This document shows, in pieces, positions 12,985 to 24,390 of a DNA stretch of 64,000 nucleotides. The notes under the pieces were generated by a model. The model saw only the letters and a list, made by a program, of their open reading frames with translations, was not told the origin of the DNA and did not search any database. A program made the translations under genes and the position numbers. The stretch spans positions 5,802,859 to 5,866,858 of the forward strand of contig CAJINV010000002.1 in assembly GCA_905178155.1 (NCBI GenBank). The letters run 5' to 3'. Numbering within the stretch: the first letter of the stretch is position 1; each line of letters starts with the position of its first letter. Source of the DNA: Amoebophrya sp. A120 (lineage: Eukaryota > Sar > Dinophyceae > Syndiniales > Amoebophryaceae).

Positions 12985-15900
12985 ATGACGTGGGCCACGC
13001 GCGGCGGGTCGTCGAGTAGCTCCGCGCCGGGAGGAAGTGCTACCGCTGCCACTGCTTCTAGTGCACGTTGTAGCGCAATGAAGTCTAGTGCATCTGGAAA
13101 CACCAGGATACGGAAGTTTCTCTTTCTCCTTCCGTCCGCAACCACAACCGCCATTCAGCTTCATGACACGGCCGAAATTAAGCAGACCACAACTAGTAGC
13201 ATGGTGCACTCCAAGCTCGCCGCCGCAGCACTGAAAGAAAAGGAGATCCAAAGGGGGAAACGGAAAGAGCGACTGTCCAAGGCAGCCGTTTCCTTGCACC
13301 AGCATCACCAGTCTGGCGGCGCAACTAGTACTAAAGAAACTTCTTCATCTGCGGCTGCAATCTATTCCAAGCATGCCAGCAGTGCGGGGGGAAAGACAAA
13401 GAAGGGGGAAAAGCAGACGAAAATGTTTTTCACCTTCATAGGCGATCCAAACCCCTTCGACCAAGACGACCAACTTTTTCCCAAAGCCTGCTACCCGGAG
13501 ATCACCGAAGCGGCGGTGCGGTGCTGCAAAGCAAACAAGAACGAGACGGACAAAGTTATGATGGAGGATTTGCGGGACTTGTCGGGCAGGCGGGGAGGCA
13601 ACGACGATAAATTTTGCAACGGGCAAGGTAAATGCAAATTGAGATTTTGTTTGGCTTCCATTTGTTTCCACTCAACAACTTTTAGCCGGTTCTTCTGCCA
13701 CTGATGTTAGTGGTCGCACATCAAGCATCAGAGAATTAGAAGCAGTACCTTCCACCTGAAGAGCAACAGAGGGAAATTTGACAAATCGTCCACGTTTTCT
13801 GCACCACAGGCGAATGGGTCGACGGCACGCAGGTAGCCGACTTGAAGGGTCTCACCCAAGCCGAGGCGATGCAAATTTGCTCCAACGCCGGCGCGCGTCT
13901 GTGTGATTTCGAGGAGCTACGCGCCGACAAGACTGCGGGGACTGGGTGCCAGTTTGACGATCACAACATTTGGAGCAACACCGAGTGCTACGAAGAAGGA
14001 GTGTACGTCAACAACTGGCTCACGATCGAGGGTATGGATGAGATGAAAAGTAGAGAGCACCTCGTCGTGTAATGTTACCTCGATCTGCATGAGGAGTTGA
14101 GTTCACATGGAAGTAGCACTTCAAACTTGTCATGCGCTAGCTGCACGCATATTGTGTAAAAATGCGCGCATTCTGACAACGTTGTACTACACGGGGATGC
14201 ACTCCGACTTTTCTCATCGATACAAGAAATCAGACTCTCCGATCCAAGATTCATGAACGACGCGAACAAAAACGTGAGTTTTTTGCTGCTGCTTTAGCTT
14301 ATTTTCACTTCTATGTACTGCCGACGGATGCAAATAGATTTAGATTTTGTGATGCGAAACTGACTCGTACCAATGAAACAACTCAGGTGATGATGGCCGC
14401 TGCATTCAACTGGACCTACCCCTTGACGGCAGAGGCAGAAAATATGGGAGTGTCAGAATTGAAATCGTCAAAGTTGAAGTGATTTGTCATGCATAAAATT
14501 CGACGCAAAAAGTGCCTCTATTGCAGAGGACGCACGGAAGGCAGATTATAGTCCCGGCAAGGGTCAAAAGTTGGACTGCTGACTAGCATGACAGAAGGCA
14601 GCGCTTTTGCCCTAAACCGCATGACAGACTCGCTTCCAAGTCCGGGAAAATTTGCCATGCACCGACTACAAGCAACAAACAAGTCGTGACTGATTGTGCA
14701 CAGTAGTGTAGTGCTTTATTATAGAATAGCATTTATAGACGTATAGGGTGAATAGGTAGTCGTTACAACGAAAAAGCAAACACTATATGCGATTAGTTCT
14801 GCGCTCTCATGATGATAAGTGCACGCTATCACTCGGTACGTCTTTCGTGTGAATGCGTTGAACTACGTCAATCACTCCACTGAGATTCCGTTGAACTACC
14901 TTCGTTGCACGACCCACAACGTTTAAGTAGATGCTGCATTTCTCTTCGCGCGTGCCCGGCCCTCGACGCATGACCTCTGCTGCTTTGCTCTGATTGACCT
15001 GCTGGTTCCAATCGCTTGGGTGGATGTCTTGTTGCGGTTGGCCTGCTGGCTCCAACCTGTTTTTTGCTTTGCACTTCCTTGTTTTTCAGCAGCTTGTCTG
15101 CTGGCAGACGGTAAAGAGATTATCCTACAGTGGTGAGCATGCACCCTCGGGCGCTGTAGGTTTGGTCATCTTTCTCTTTACGCGAGCACCTACCCTGCTT
15201 CTGTACTTTTTGTGGTATGTTGGCCCATACCAGTACAGTTTTCGGTCGGGTAGGACCCCGGGTGGCGGTAGTCTGCTTCTTGTCTTGATTTTTTGCTGCT
15301 GCTGGGCTGCTCTGCTTGCGCGCCTTTCCCTTCTTCGATGCTGCTCTCGTTTTCCTCGTACTTGACCAGCGGATAGAAGTGTACCAATTCGTTGCTCTAC
15401 CCACTAAAGCCCAATCGTGACCATGCCCGTAGGAACTACTTTATTAATGTCTCTACGACTTTTGACTTCAATCTTAACCTTCACATGTATTCCTACCTAA
15501 CTTGTGTTGTTATTTTTTGTTTTTTCTCTGTACGACTACGATTGGCCAAAGCGCCACCGGGACAGCCTGCCCGTAGATCACCGATGCCATGCACCGACTA
15601 CAAACTGTAGGCGTAACTGGTATCCGTTCTATGCATGACAAACTATTTCGACTTTGACGATTTCAAACCTGACGCATCCATAGAAAAATGCACCAAGGGG
15701 TGGAACCCGACACCAGAAAGTTTAAACGAAACGCACTACGGAATCATGTGGGACAGACTAGCCCGTGTGAGCAGGGTACAGATGATCTGATGCAAATGTA
15801 AGGGCGATTGTCTGTTTTTTTCCGTCGATGCGCGAGAATCTTTAAGATGTAGCTCCACTGTTTTTGAATGTTGCTCGTCCAATCGATAGGCGTAAATGCT

Positions 15901-16266
15901 TGTTCAAAAGGACGTAGCTACCGCCTCGTGCTCGTCCATCACCCCCCCTTCACACGACATCAGGTCGAGCTGTTTGCGCAGAGCAGCGAGGGCGCGGCGT
16001 TTACGACTACCACCAAGATCATCGGACTGAAACGCGACGAGGACGGGACACAGACGGAGATTTTCTCCTTCGACAACATACAAACCGTGACGCCCGACGG
16101 CATCTCGATTTACCTCGACACGAAACCCCATGAACTGGTGAACACCCTGAAGCTGATCAAAAAGTGCTCCGACCGGCAACCCTGTTTCGAGCTGTGCGGG
16201 CTGCGGGTGGCGGTTGAGAGGGCCTGGCGCATGTGGCCCGGGGATCCGGGAATGTTGGATCGATGA
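12985..16266 (+). CDS. Secreted or membrane-anchored protein of unknown function
   Basis: Six exons (12985-13627, 13810-14032, 14228-14273, 14387-14442, 15688-15766, 15964-16266) give 1350 nt, 450 codons, with no internal stop. Three introns are classical GT-AG (13628-13809, 14274-14386, 15767-15963) and two are introners, so both splice classes coexist in one transcript. A hydrophobic stretch near residue 45 (KFLFLLPSATTTAI) may act as a signal or anchor. The middle carries a Cys-containing module (ICSNAGARLCDFEEL, then GTGCQFDDHNIWSNTEC). The C-terminal exon is a compact 100-residue region (VELFAQSSEGAAF onward) with four Cys. The start is the first Met of the frame; an internal Met is possible. 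I do not recognise the family. Confidence 0.78.
14033..14222. mobile_element. Introner-like element, family I
   Basis: Starts TATGGATGAGATGAAAAGT and ends ACTTTTCTCATCGATA, imperfect inverted repeats continuing as CACCTCGTCGTGTA against TACACGGGGATGC. No clear flanking repeat. A CTTGTCATGC motif is inside. Removing 195 nt keeps frame (EGIRLSDPRFMND). Diverged, so probably an older insertion. Confidence 0.7.
14443..15682. mobile_element. Introner, family B, enlarged by a nested insertion
   Basis: Starts TATGGGAGTGTCAGAATTG and ends ACCTGACGCATCCATA, matching the family B copy at 3015-3322. Flanked by direct repeat GAAAA. Excision reads TAEAEKCTKGW in frame. The copy is 1240 bp instead of 308 because a second sequence (14672-15584) sits inside it. 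Confidence 0.88.
14672..15584. mobile_element. Nested 913-bp insertion inside a family B introner
   Basis: Bounded by a perfect 19-bp direct repeat (TGCCATGCACCGACTACAA at 14653-14671 and 15585-15603). The inserted sequence has no convincing protein and no long poly-A at either edge. It shows no clear terminal inverted repeats. A duplication this long is more typical of target-primed or retroposed insertions than of the 5-bp introners, but the element type is unknown. Confidence 0.75.
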
Positions 16267-18464
16267 GTTTTTTTCTTTGCGATTTTTTCCCTTTTGAAAC
16301 CTGATGCATAAGAAAGTGGGCATGACCCAACAGAAGCCGTCTGTTGAGTAAGTACCTCAGTATAGGACAGCTTCGTCGAAAATGCACGAAACAGACAAAT
16401 GAGGAAACGGAACATACACATCTAACGATAAATATAGCGAAACGAATAGAGCTACATCTAAAGAAAATTTCGAAGAAAACATCGGCGTGAACGTCATACG
16501 AAATCAAAATGAATTTGTACCATAAGGGCAATCTCCTCGGTTTCATTTTTTTCAAGACATGAATGGGGATTGCAGACTTGAACAGATTCTTTCAAGAAGA
16601 AACTCCGATAAGCATGAACATGACAAAAGAAGAAAAAAAAAAGTAGCGGCGATCATGTGTCGAAAAGCACAACCATCGACGATTTTCTCTCGCATGATTG
16701 TGCACATATGTAGATACCGGGTTCTATTATGGATATTCGGCGTCACATTGAATTCGGCGTCCTTCCAGCACCCGCCGGGCTGGACAGGAAGAAATCCCAG
16801 CAAAAGAAAAGGCAAGGCTCCAAGCCTAGGCGGTGGCAACTGGCGGCGCAGGGCATAACTCCGTGTTTTCCTGTGGCCCCCGGTGGCGTCGGTATACCTC
16901 TCCTTCCGCTCCGGCGTTTTGAGAGTCAGCAAGACCTCTGGTTGCGCTGTGGTTCTTGGATCCGGTTTGACGTCAGGCTGAGCACATGAGGAGGGTTGTT
17001 CAGCACTGGCGGCTCTTTGGAGGTTGATCTGCTCACACGGATGAGGAGGTAGTGTGATGCTTATCTGAAGCGCAGCAGCAGTGAGTTTTCGGACTCACTC
17101 ATACTGTGCGACTCCCTACGCTTGGTCGTTCACCGCTAAAACGGGTGGTGTTTGGTCTTGTTGTAGTGCCTAAGCTCTCAAGAGTTATTCGCAAAGGACT
17201 TGCTCTCAGGATTCTTTAGCTGTATATGTCAGACAGTTACTCGCAGGCCATAAGAGGCGAGCAAAGGGTTGAATTTGAAATCAAAATCTGATTATCATAT
17301 CGGATTTGATCGTGAATCTGAATGGGTGTCCCACTAAATGTGTGGCGCTAGCTAACAACATCCAAAATGCAATAATTCCAACATATTTTCTCATGATCTG
17401 ATCATTTCCGTGGTAGGATATTTCTTTCTTTCTTTTCGTGTCTGGGTATGGTATCAAAAGGCATGATATTTGATGTTCTTATTTTTGAAATGAAAAATTT
17501 GATTGAAAAATATTTCGGATCCATAGTAATTCATCGATATGTTTTTTGGAAAATAAAACATTTCTAGGTTATATTTCATCAGAAAAGAAATTTCGTCGAA
17601 ATTTCGAATCTAAAGTTTTGCAATTTGGGATCTTCGATGATCGATATACATTTTTTTCGATTTTTCTTGTCATGAGATTCATGGAAAAATTTGAGATTCT
17701 CTTTGATGATTTTCGGATATCAATTTATTCTTCCTGATTTATGAGGATCATTAGATGTCGAAATTTTTTTTAAAAAAACATCGAGAAATTTATATAGATT
17801 TTTTTTTTAAAAATATCAAGAAATTTTTCAATCATTCAAAAGATGAATATCAGGTTTCATGTTTTTCAGAGAAAAACGAAAATTTCAGAGATCATTTTGC
17901 GATTTCGAAACAGAATAAAAATCATGTTGATCGATATGATAATGATTGAGACACCAAAAAACTATATCGATATGATAATGATTGAGACACCAAAAAACTA
18001 TCAAAAAATTTCTGCAGATATTCAATAATTTTTTTCTATACCGATTCTTTCCTCACCATGAATATTTTCAAAAAAAATATTAATACCCCGACATCGATCA
18101 ATCCAGATCCTAGATTCCAATTGATATCATCTTGAATTCCTATATTTGAATTGAGAGAAAAAGATTTGATGATGGGAACAGAGATAGACAGACAATCATG
18201 GACCAGACCAAAGATAAATTATGAAACAGGACAAATTTGAATCATCCCCAGACATGACCAGGAAGAAAAAAATTGGTTGTTGCTGCGTGATTTTTTGTTT
18301 TGGTATGGTGATCATCATCAAGAAGTTTTCAATTTGGTATTTTTTTGTCTTTATTCTCAGCAATTCATGCAGTATTCTTCTGCAACCACCACTATGCATG
18401 TTGCACATCAATTTCAATAGAATAAATAAGTATTCACATGCTGCATTTCCTTTTCCATCCAATA
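16267..18464. other. Convergent intergenic region, AT-rich
   Basis: Lies between the 3' end of the last + strand gene and the 3' end of the first - strand gene. 17270-18460 is clearly AT-rich, with only short Phe/Ile/Lys-rich frames that I do not accept as genes. It holds a perfect 36-bp tandem duplication at 17930-18001. Nothing else recognised. Confidence 0.6.
17930..18001. repeat. 36-bp tandem duplication
   Basis: Two adjacent identical copies beginning ATCGATATGATAATGATTGA and ending AAAAAACTAT, in the AT-rich convergent gap. Looks like recent local slippage. Confidence 0.9.
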
Positions 18465-21400
18465 TCATTCCAAAACCAACCCCCACCCGTCGTGTTCTTC
18501 TTCGATAGTCCCTTGAATTCGCCACAGTGAGTCGTAGTGCAAGTGGTTGTGCCATTTCCCCAACAATCGAACTCGCGAAAATCTTCTCGCGGTCGTATCG
18601 TAGAACAGCTTCACGATGAGACTCATCGGCCGATAGGATTCCCATTCCGGCCGCGTGGTGTCTGTTGTCTTTACCACACAAGTATACCCGACGATGAACT
18701 CAATGACCACCTCGCGCTCGATGTACTTGTCAATCTCCGCAGAAGGATCTCGGATTTCTTCTGTTCTTCTTGTGTCGTTCTGCATTTCAATTTCTTGCGC
18801 TTGCCTGTGCAAGAACAACTCATGATCTTCGCTCTGCCTAGCAGAAGCTTGTTGCCCCCGCTGCTCTTCATCTTCTTCCTCCTCATTTTTCGATACATTC
18901 AAAATCGAGCGTCCGTAGTCGAGTTTCTCCCGATACACCCTCCGGAGATAGAAATCCTGCGCCCCCCGGATAAAGATCCGCTCAACTTTTGTCGCGAAAA
19001 AACTCGGCTCGTTGGTCGCTACTAATCGGGTTCCTTTTCTTCTGCCGGAACTCTCGAAGTTCTCATGCCACGCCGCTCTGGTCGGACGCTTATCCACCGG
19101 CGCGCTGCGTGGAACTTCTTCTCGCGGCGCGATATCCGCCTTTGTAAAGCCCAATCCATTTATCGGTAACGAAACGGGAAGAATCTCGTCCTCCTCGAAA
19201 TTCGTCGCCCTGTCATAAATTTCGTTGAAGACGGCGAGGTAGTCCAGCTGTTCCATCACATGCGAGACCAGCGGATGTGCGTAGGCTTCCATATCGAGAT
19301 TTTGATACCTCCAAACCCCGGCGCTGGTACTACCAAATATAGCCGCCGGGGCGGGGGTAGTGAGGTCGTGGGCGTTTTTTTGCCGACCGCCGCCTTGGCC
19401 GCGCCTTTGTTTTTTCTGGGCTCGCCATACCGCCGTGAGTAACGTTATGCCGCACGGTATGGCGGCCACTTGGGAAACATCACAAATTTTGGCACATTTC
19501 CCAAATTCCTTCCCGAAAGCCAGCCCCGATGCTATGGGGCCGATCCGGGTGCCACGGGGGGCGCCCAAAAAGCGAAGAAAAACCGGGCCCATAGCATGCG
19601 GATTGGCTTTGCGCGTCTGGGGCGTTTTTTATTTTTCGCGTTTTTATTTTTCACGCCGGCGCTTTTTGCAAAGCTTCCCAGGCTCTAAAACCGGCGAAAA
19701 GGCGGCCGCTTTCGCGGCCGCCCAAGATGCTCCGAAATCGCGGCCGTGCCATGCTGTTTCGCTGTTCTGATTTTGGGCGCGTTTTTTGCGCGCCCCTTTT
19801 TGGGCGCCCCAAATCGCCAGAAACCAAGGCGGCGGGCGCCTCGGAACGGCGCCCCTTTTGCCGGCTTCCCTGCGTCGTTTTATCCAGTGCGAATCGATAG
19901 TTTTCGACCGGGCTTGTTTGACTTCAAAGCCCCGGAGGCTTGATAATTGAAAATCTTTTATGTCAAAAAACGCTTCCGGCCGCTTGAAAACTGCCGGTCG
20001 TTTTTCACGGTAGGTGGCAAAAAAACTCCCCGGTTAGAACCGTTCGGTGACCTCACTACATACTATCGGGGTACGGACTGCTCAAAACTTCCTGGACCTT
20101 TGCGTCCCAGTCTGTCTTCAGGCGGTCATGCAGAACCTCGTTTTGAAACTTTTCCAGCGCCTCGATAAACGGAAGGACTCGGTTCGCGGTCGGGTACCGG
20201 ACTTTTTGGAGGCGGAGGAGGTGCGTGGCGGGCCTCTTTTCCCGCACACCAGACGGAGTTACAGTGACGCCTTCTACTAGCATGTCTACGTACTGCTGCT
20301 GCGGGTGACACAGTAGAGCATAACTGCGCAGATGAGGTTGAAGATGAGGGCCTATTGTTTCTCTCAGAGCAATTTCTCAGAAGGTATTTTTGATCTTCTT
20401 CGGCTACAGTAGCGACATTTACCGGCACCAGTAACTGATCCAATACTTCCTCGGCTAGCAATACAGATACACCCGGACGACGAGCAAGGGGCCCCCCGCG
20501 GGAAATAAGCAGCTCCGGAGCAGCGCCATAATTCGACGGGCCGGTGGGACGAGTTCTTTCTTGGACATCATTATACTCCTCCTTGCTACAAGTACTACTT
20601 CTCCTGAAGAACCTCGTGTTGGGCGAAAGCTTCTTCGGCGGAGGAGGTTCTTGTGTTAGTACACCAGGTGACTCAACATCTTCCGATGTGGAGATGAACC
20701 TCGCAGCACGAGTGGCGTCGTGATTTGTTACCTTTGTTGTGCTGCAGCTCCGCCGTGGGGGTGAGGGAAAGGTAAGCAGGTGCCAGTTGTAACCGCCGTC
20801 TCTTGATGTAGTTTGTCGCATGCCGAAAGTTGTTGTAGCGTGGTCCGAAGATGCTGTAGTCCCCAACAACCCAGTCACGGCGTCGTGCACCTTATAAAGC
20901 GGCCAATCGTTGGAATTCTTAACAAATTCGCTTGTTCCAGTGCCTCTTTGTCTGTCCTCCCAGTCGTCCGCCCCACCGATCACGAGGTGCGATTTGGGGA
21001 AAAGATTTTGCACAACCAAACTTTTATTTCTACCCTCTTGGTCGTTGTAAACGATCTTGTCGCCCGCCGCATTGAAGATTTCCACTAGGACCCACGTGGT
21101 ATCTTCTGGTTGTATTTTTTCCTTTGATTTATTCTCAGTCTTATTTTCTGCCAGCTGGAAGCGATCTGGATCTACTTCACGTTCACGCACAAATTCATTG
21201 TCCCGGATAGAAGCAGTTCCACGTGGATTGCCAAATTCTTGTGACGCAATTTCATCTTCTCTGCAATTATCATGACGACGACGGTGGGTCGTGTCCGGAC
21301 TTCTGTCCTCCGCCTCTTCATCTCTGCTACGCTTTGGCGGTAGAAGTATGTTTCGAGATGAAGGTGTTAATGCTGGTGAACAAGCAAGGTCGCTACTTGT

Positions 21401-21772
21401 ATTGTCGTGGTCTGTGATCATGTTTAATATGTCGCATAAAAAAGTTTCATCTTCTTCACCTTGTCCAGGCACCGGGGACGATGGCACTGCGGGCGGTTTC
21501 GAGGAGACAACGTCATTTTGTGTAGTTTCCTCCTGTGCAGGAACTCCGCCTCCTTCTTGAACGTGACTCGCGTCCTCCTGTCGATCCGGAAAAAGCGGGA
21601 ACCAGGACGACGAACTGGAGCTGAAAATACTGCGGGAAACCAGGTTTAGAGCGTACCCAGTCTTGAGTGAAGACAGCGTGGCACTGCAGGTGAAGAGAAG
21701 TTTCACAAGTTTCACAGCGCACCGCAAAAGGACACCAGGGGCAGGGAGGTGCCGTGGCGGAGAAAGGCGCAT
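18465..21772 (-). CDS. Protein of unknown function, two or more exons
   Basis: The upstream part (21772 down to about 20063) starts at a genuine ATG (MRLSPPRHLP), followed by a hydrophobic N-terminus suggesting a signal or anchor, then a long Ser/Thr/Glu-rich stretch. The downstream part (19350-18465) includes DKYIEREVVIEFIVGYTCVV and ends DGWGLVLE before a stop. Between them lies a GC-rich 0.7-kb element that behaves as an intron; removing it joins PDS to PAAIFGSTSAG in frame. Near 20370-20390 the apparent frame changes: the better coding sequence (RETIGPHLQPHLRSYALL, then KVRYPTANRVLPFIEALEKF) is in the neighbouring frame. Skipping 13 nt bounded by CTGAG would join the two. Family not recognised. 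Confidence 0.6.
19354..20062. mobile_element. GC-rich intron element
   Basis: About 700 bp of GC-rich DNA within the gene on the - strand. The ends carry the inverted repeat GTAGTGAGGTC (19357-19367) and GACCTCACTAC (20049-20059); the right edge extends to CATA. It includes a hairpin around GCCATACCGCCGTG...CACGGTATGGC at about 19424-19463. Frames across it are open but low in information. A similar hairpin occurs in the GC-rich intron of the inositol kinase gene. Confidence 0.65.
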
Positions 21773-22414
21773 TTTATCTTTCTGGTGATCAGCAGGTACA
21801 ATGAGTTTATGTAGACTGCAATGACAATGTCCAAAAAGTCAACCGACGAGCAGACAAGGAAAACCGATGAAATGATGCAAGCCAAAATGAAAATCGAAAT
21901 CCATCAAGACTGCATCAATTGTCTTTACCGACGCACGTGCGGCTTGCGTCGCAGGTGAGGAAGAAATCTCTCGTCGATGAAAGGCCTGACAGACCTCCGG
22001 ACCGACTCGCACAGAAAAGCGTTGTGGAGTTGAAATACGAAAAAACAACACACAGCGATTCTTTCAGTGGCCGAGTGATGTCTCGCAAGAGCAGAAGGCG
22101 CACAGATTGGAAAATTGAATGTCAAGGAGCCATTTAGAATCTGGCCAAAAAATCTGTGATGACATTGTTCATATGTGTCCACCAAAATTCAAATTATTGG
22201 CGTCAATCAGATCATTTTTGTTGAAACGGGCACGATAAGTGCAAAAAGAGTTCACGACCAAAAATATTCTTGGAGAAACAACACCGTGACAACGACCGTC
22301 CGGTTCCACAGGAAATAGCAGACTGCAACAGAATCAAAAAGACCGCATCTTCGGTCCGCTGCCATCAAGAGACTTTCAGAAGCAAAAAGGTCCGCTGCCA
22401 TCAAGAGACTTGTT
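21773..22414. other. Intergenic region with 36-bp-period repeat
   Basis: Holds the 5' flank of the gene ending at 21772 and the 3' UTR of the gene ending at 22415. A 24-bp stretch starting GGTCCGCTGCCATCAAGAGA occurs at 22353 and again at 22389. No gene recognised. Confidence 0.55.
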
Positions 22415-23835
22415 TCAGAAGCACGGAAACACCGCACCGCACTCATCGGCCAACACAGCGCGCTCCAACGCGGTCAAGCCGGAAAAGTCAACTCTCTTCG
22501 CGCACGGCCCCGCGTACCCAACGGGGGACAGACACTCGGTGCCAATCGCGCCCCACCCCTGCGTATCAAATGTAAAAATGTCTGGGTCTGGAAGGTTGCA
22601 ACTTGTGATGCTGTCTTTGGAAGGTAAAAAAAATCTGTGTTGCATGACCAGCAAGACCAAGAGGAGTTCAGTTTGTGCTACGCGGAGTGCGCGTTTCTCA
22701 TGCGGAATACGCATCAGATTCAGAAGGCCGTTTAAAAATCTGTGATGCTCGGCAAGGCATTACAGGCATCATGGGTTATGCAAAATATGCATGACAAACT
22801 TGGCAATCTTCCAGACCCAGACATTTTTACACTTGATACTGCGGACAGCCCGCGTAATTTCGACCGCACTGCTATCAAAATGAAAAATCCCCCTCCCCAT
22901 ATCAAAACGGAAATCTGTGATGCAGATTTGTGGTCACGAATCAGCTTTGTCATGCTACAAGGGAAAAGATGCGGACTGTAGTGCTGGACTGCGTGGGAAA
23001 GCCTTGCATCTGCAGCATCACAGGAGACAGCTGGAAGTGGGAAACAGCATGACAAACTGCCTCCAAACGAGGCCACAACTGCGCCTCTTCGCCTTCTAGC
23101 AATACAAGTCGATTTGTGTACACAAATACAGCATCACAAATTTCGTTTTCAATATGGGGAGGGGGGATTTTTCCTCGCAATAACTGCGCCGCAGACAGAC
23201 TGACCCCTTCCGCCATGGCAGCGGACTGCAGCGCGTCGGCGAGATATCAAATGTAAAAGTGTCTGGGTCTGGAAGAGTGCGCGATTTGTCATGCAGCTTT
23301 TCCATGACCCATGAGGTCTGGAATGCAGGACCTAGCATGACAGATTCCGTGCGATCTCTCTCATGCCTATCCTGCATGAGAAACTTCCTCCCGACTTGGT
23401 CAAAATTGGACGACTTTTGGTAATCTGCAGATTTAGCATGACGAGTTGCATTCTTCTAGACCCAGACATTTTTACATTTGATACGAGAACCGCCTTGATC
23501 ATGGAGCCCGGTTCGCTGGGATGTAAGGCCTTGATGGAAGCTTCGATGCCGAGGAGAGCCGGGGCTTTCAGAAACGAGGTGGAAATCGTTGGGCTTTCGT
23601 GAAGACCGTGTTTCATCGGAAGTGGCTTTATCGGAGCGTTCTTTTTTTCCTGCTGCTCGACGGGAGTAGCCGTTGCATGTGGCTTCGTCGTGGTGCCACG
23701 GTCCACAGGAGAATCATGGCTTTGTTTCGTCGACAGAAACAAGTCGAAGGGCACGGTGGCTGCACAGAGGCGCGAATAAAACATCGTCATGTACGCGACA
23801 GAAGCCACGAGGTTGTAGATGTTGAGCAACGGCAT
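22415..23835 (-). CDS. CPW-WPC domain protein (alveolate family)
   Basis: Four exons (23835-23484, 23239-23183, 22867-22839, 22558-22415) give 582 nt, 194 codons, when three introners are removed with one 5-bp repeat each. The N-terminus MPLLNIYNLVASVAYMTMFY is a signal peptide or anchor. The C-terminal 60 residues carry the CPW-WPC pattern: CGRNYAGCPQGW, then CLSPVGYAGPC, DFSGL and a final CGAVFPC, where FPC replaces the usual WPC. The domain is stitched from exons of 57, 29 and 144 nt, so it appears only after splicing. In Plasmodium, CPW-WPC proteins are surface or secreted proteins of parasite stages; that role here is inference. Usual family members have several domains; this one has a single domain. 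Confidence 0.82.
22564..22838. mobile_element. Introner, family A (CPW-WPC gene, last intron)
   Basis: Left end TATCAAATGTAAAAATGTCT, right end ACATTTTTACACTTGATA. Flanked by direct repeat CTGCG (22559-22563 and 22839-22843). Internal orientation is reversed relative to the copy at 31381. Confidence 0.93.
22873..23182. mobile_element. Introner, family D (CPW-WPC gene)
   Basis: Left end TATCAAAATGAAAAATCCCC; right end GGGGGATTTTTCCTCGCAATA. Flanked by direct repeat ACTGC (22868-22872 and 23183-23187). Only 29 coding nucleotides separate it from the family A copy to its left. Confidence 0.92.
23245..23483. mobile_element. Introner, family A (CPW-WPC gene, first intron)
   Basis: Left end TATCAAATGTAAAAGTGTCT, right end ACATTTTTACATTTGATA. 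Flanked by direct repeat CGAGA. Excision joins KAVL to ADALQSAAM in frame. Confidence 0.93.
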
Positions 23836-24390
23836 GATGTTGGTATTTCGGTTTGAATGATTGCTTTTTCGTATTGATTGAAAAAACGAGCAGGGCTGTC
23901 AAAACTGTTCTTACGGAGGTCGCGTTGCAATGATGAAAACAAAAGCTGAAGAGGCATCAAACAGAGCATTGCGGCGGTTGTCGTGAAAACAGAATTTGCA
24001 GCCTTACTACCACAATCTTTCAAGCTTTTGGTTTTGACCACTCTCGCCTCACTCACGCAGCGACTATTTTTTTGCGGCGATCGAATCCCTCGCCACGAAC
24101 AGATAAAGAATATCAATATGGCAGCGCGACCGCATCCAGGACAGAAGCAAGACTCGGCCAGCCGAGGTCCTTCAATCACTCGTCGCATTTTTTTTTATTT
24201 TTCATTTCAAGCAAAAAATTAACAAGGCCGAAGCTCTTCCAAAATCAAAAGTCCAAGAAACAGTGTGAGGATGATAGAAACAACCTCGTCCACAAGGTGC
24301 ATTTATCCAAAATTGAAGGTGACTCGAGGAGATATCAAGCACATTTGGAAACATCAGAGTGTAACGTCAGATAAATGCACAAAAAACAGT
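23836..24390. other. Intergenic
   Basis: Between two - strand genes. Short frames are present on both strands, but none looks like a protein. Nothing recognised. Confidence 0.6.
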
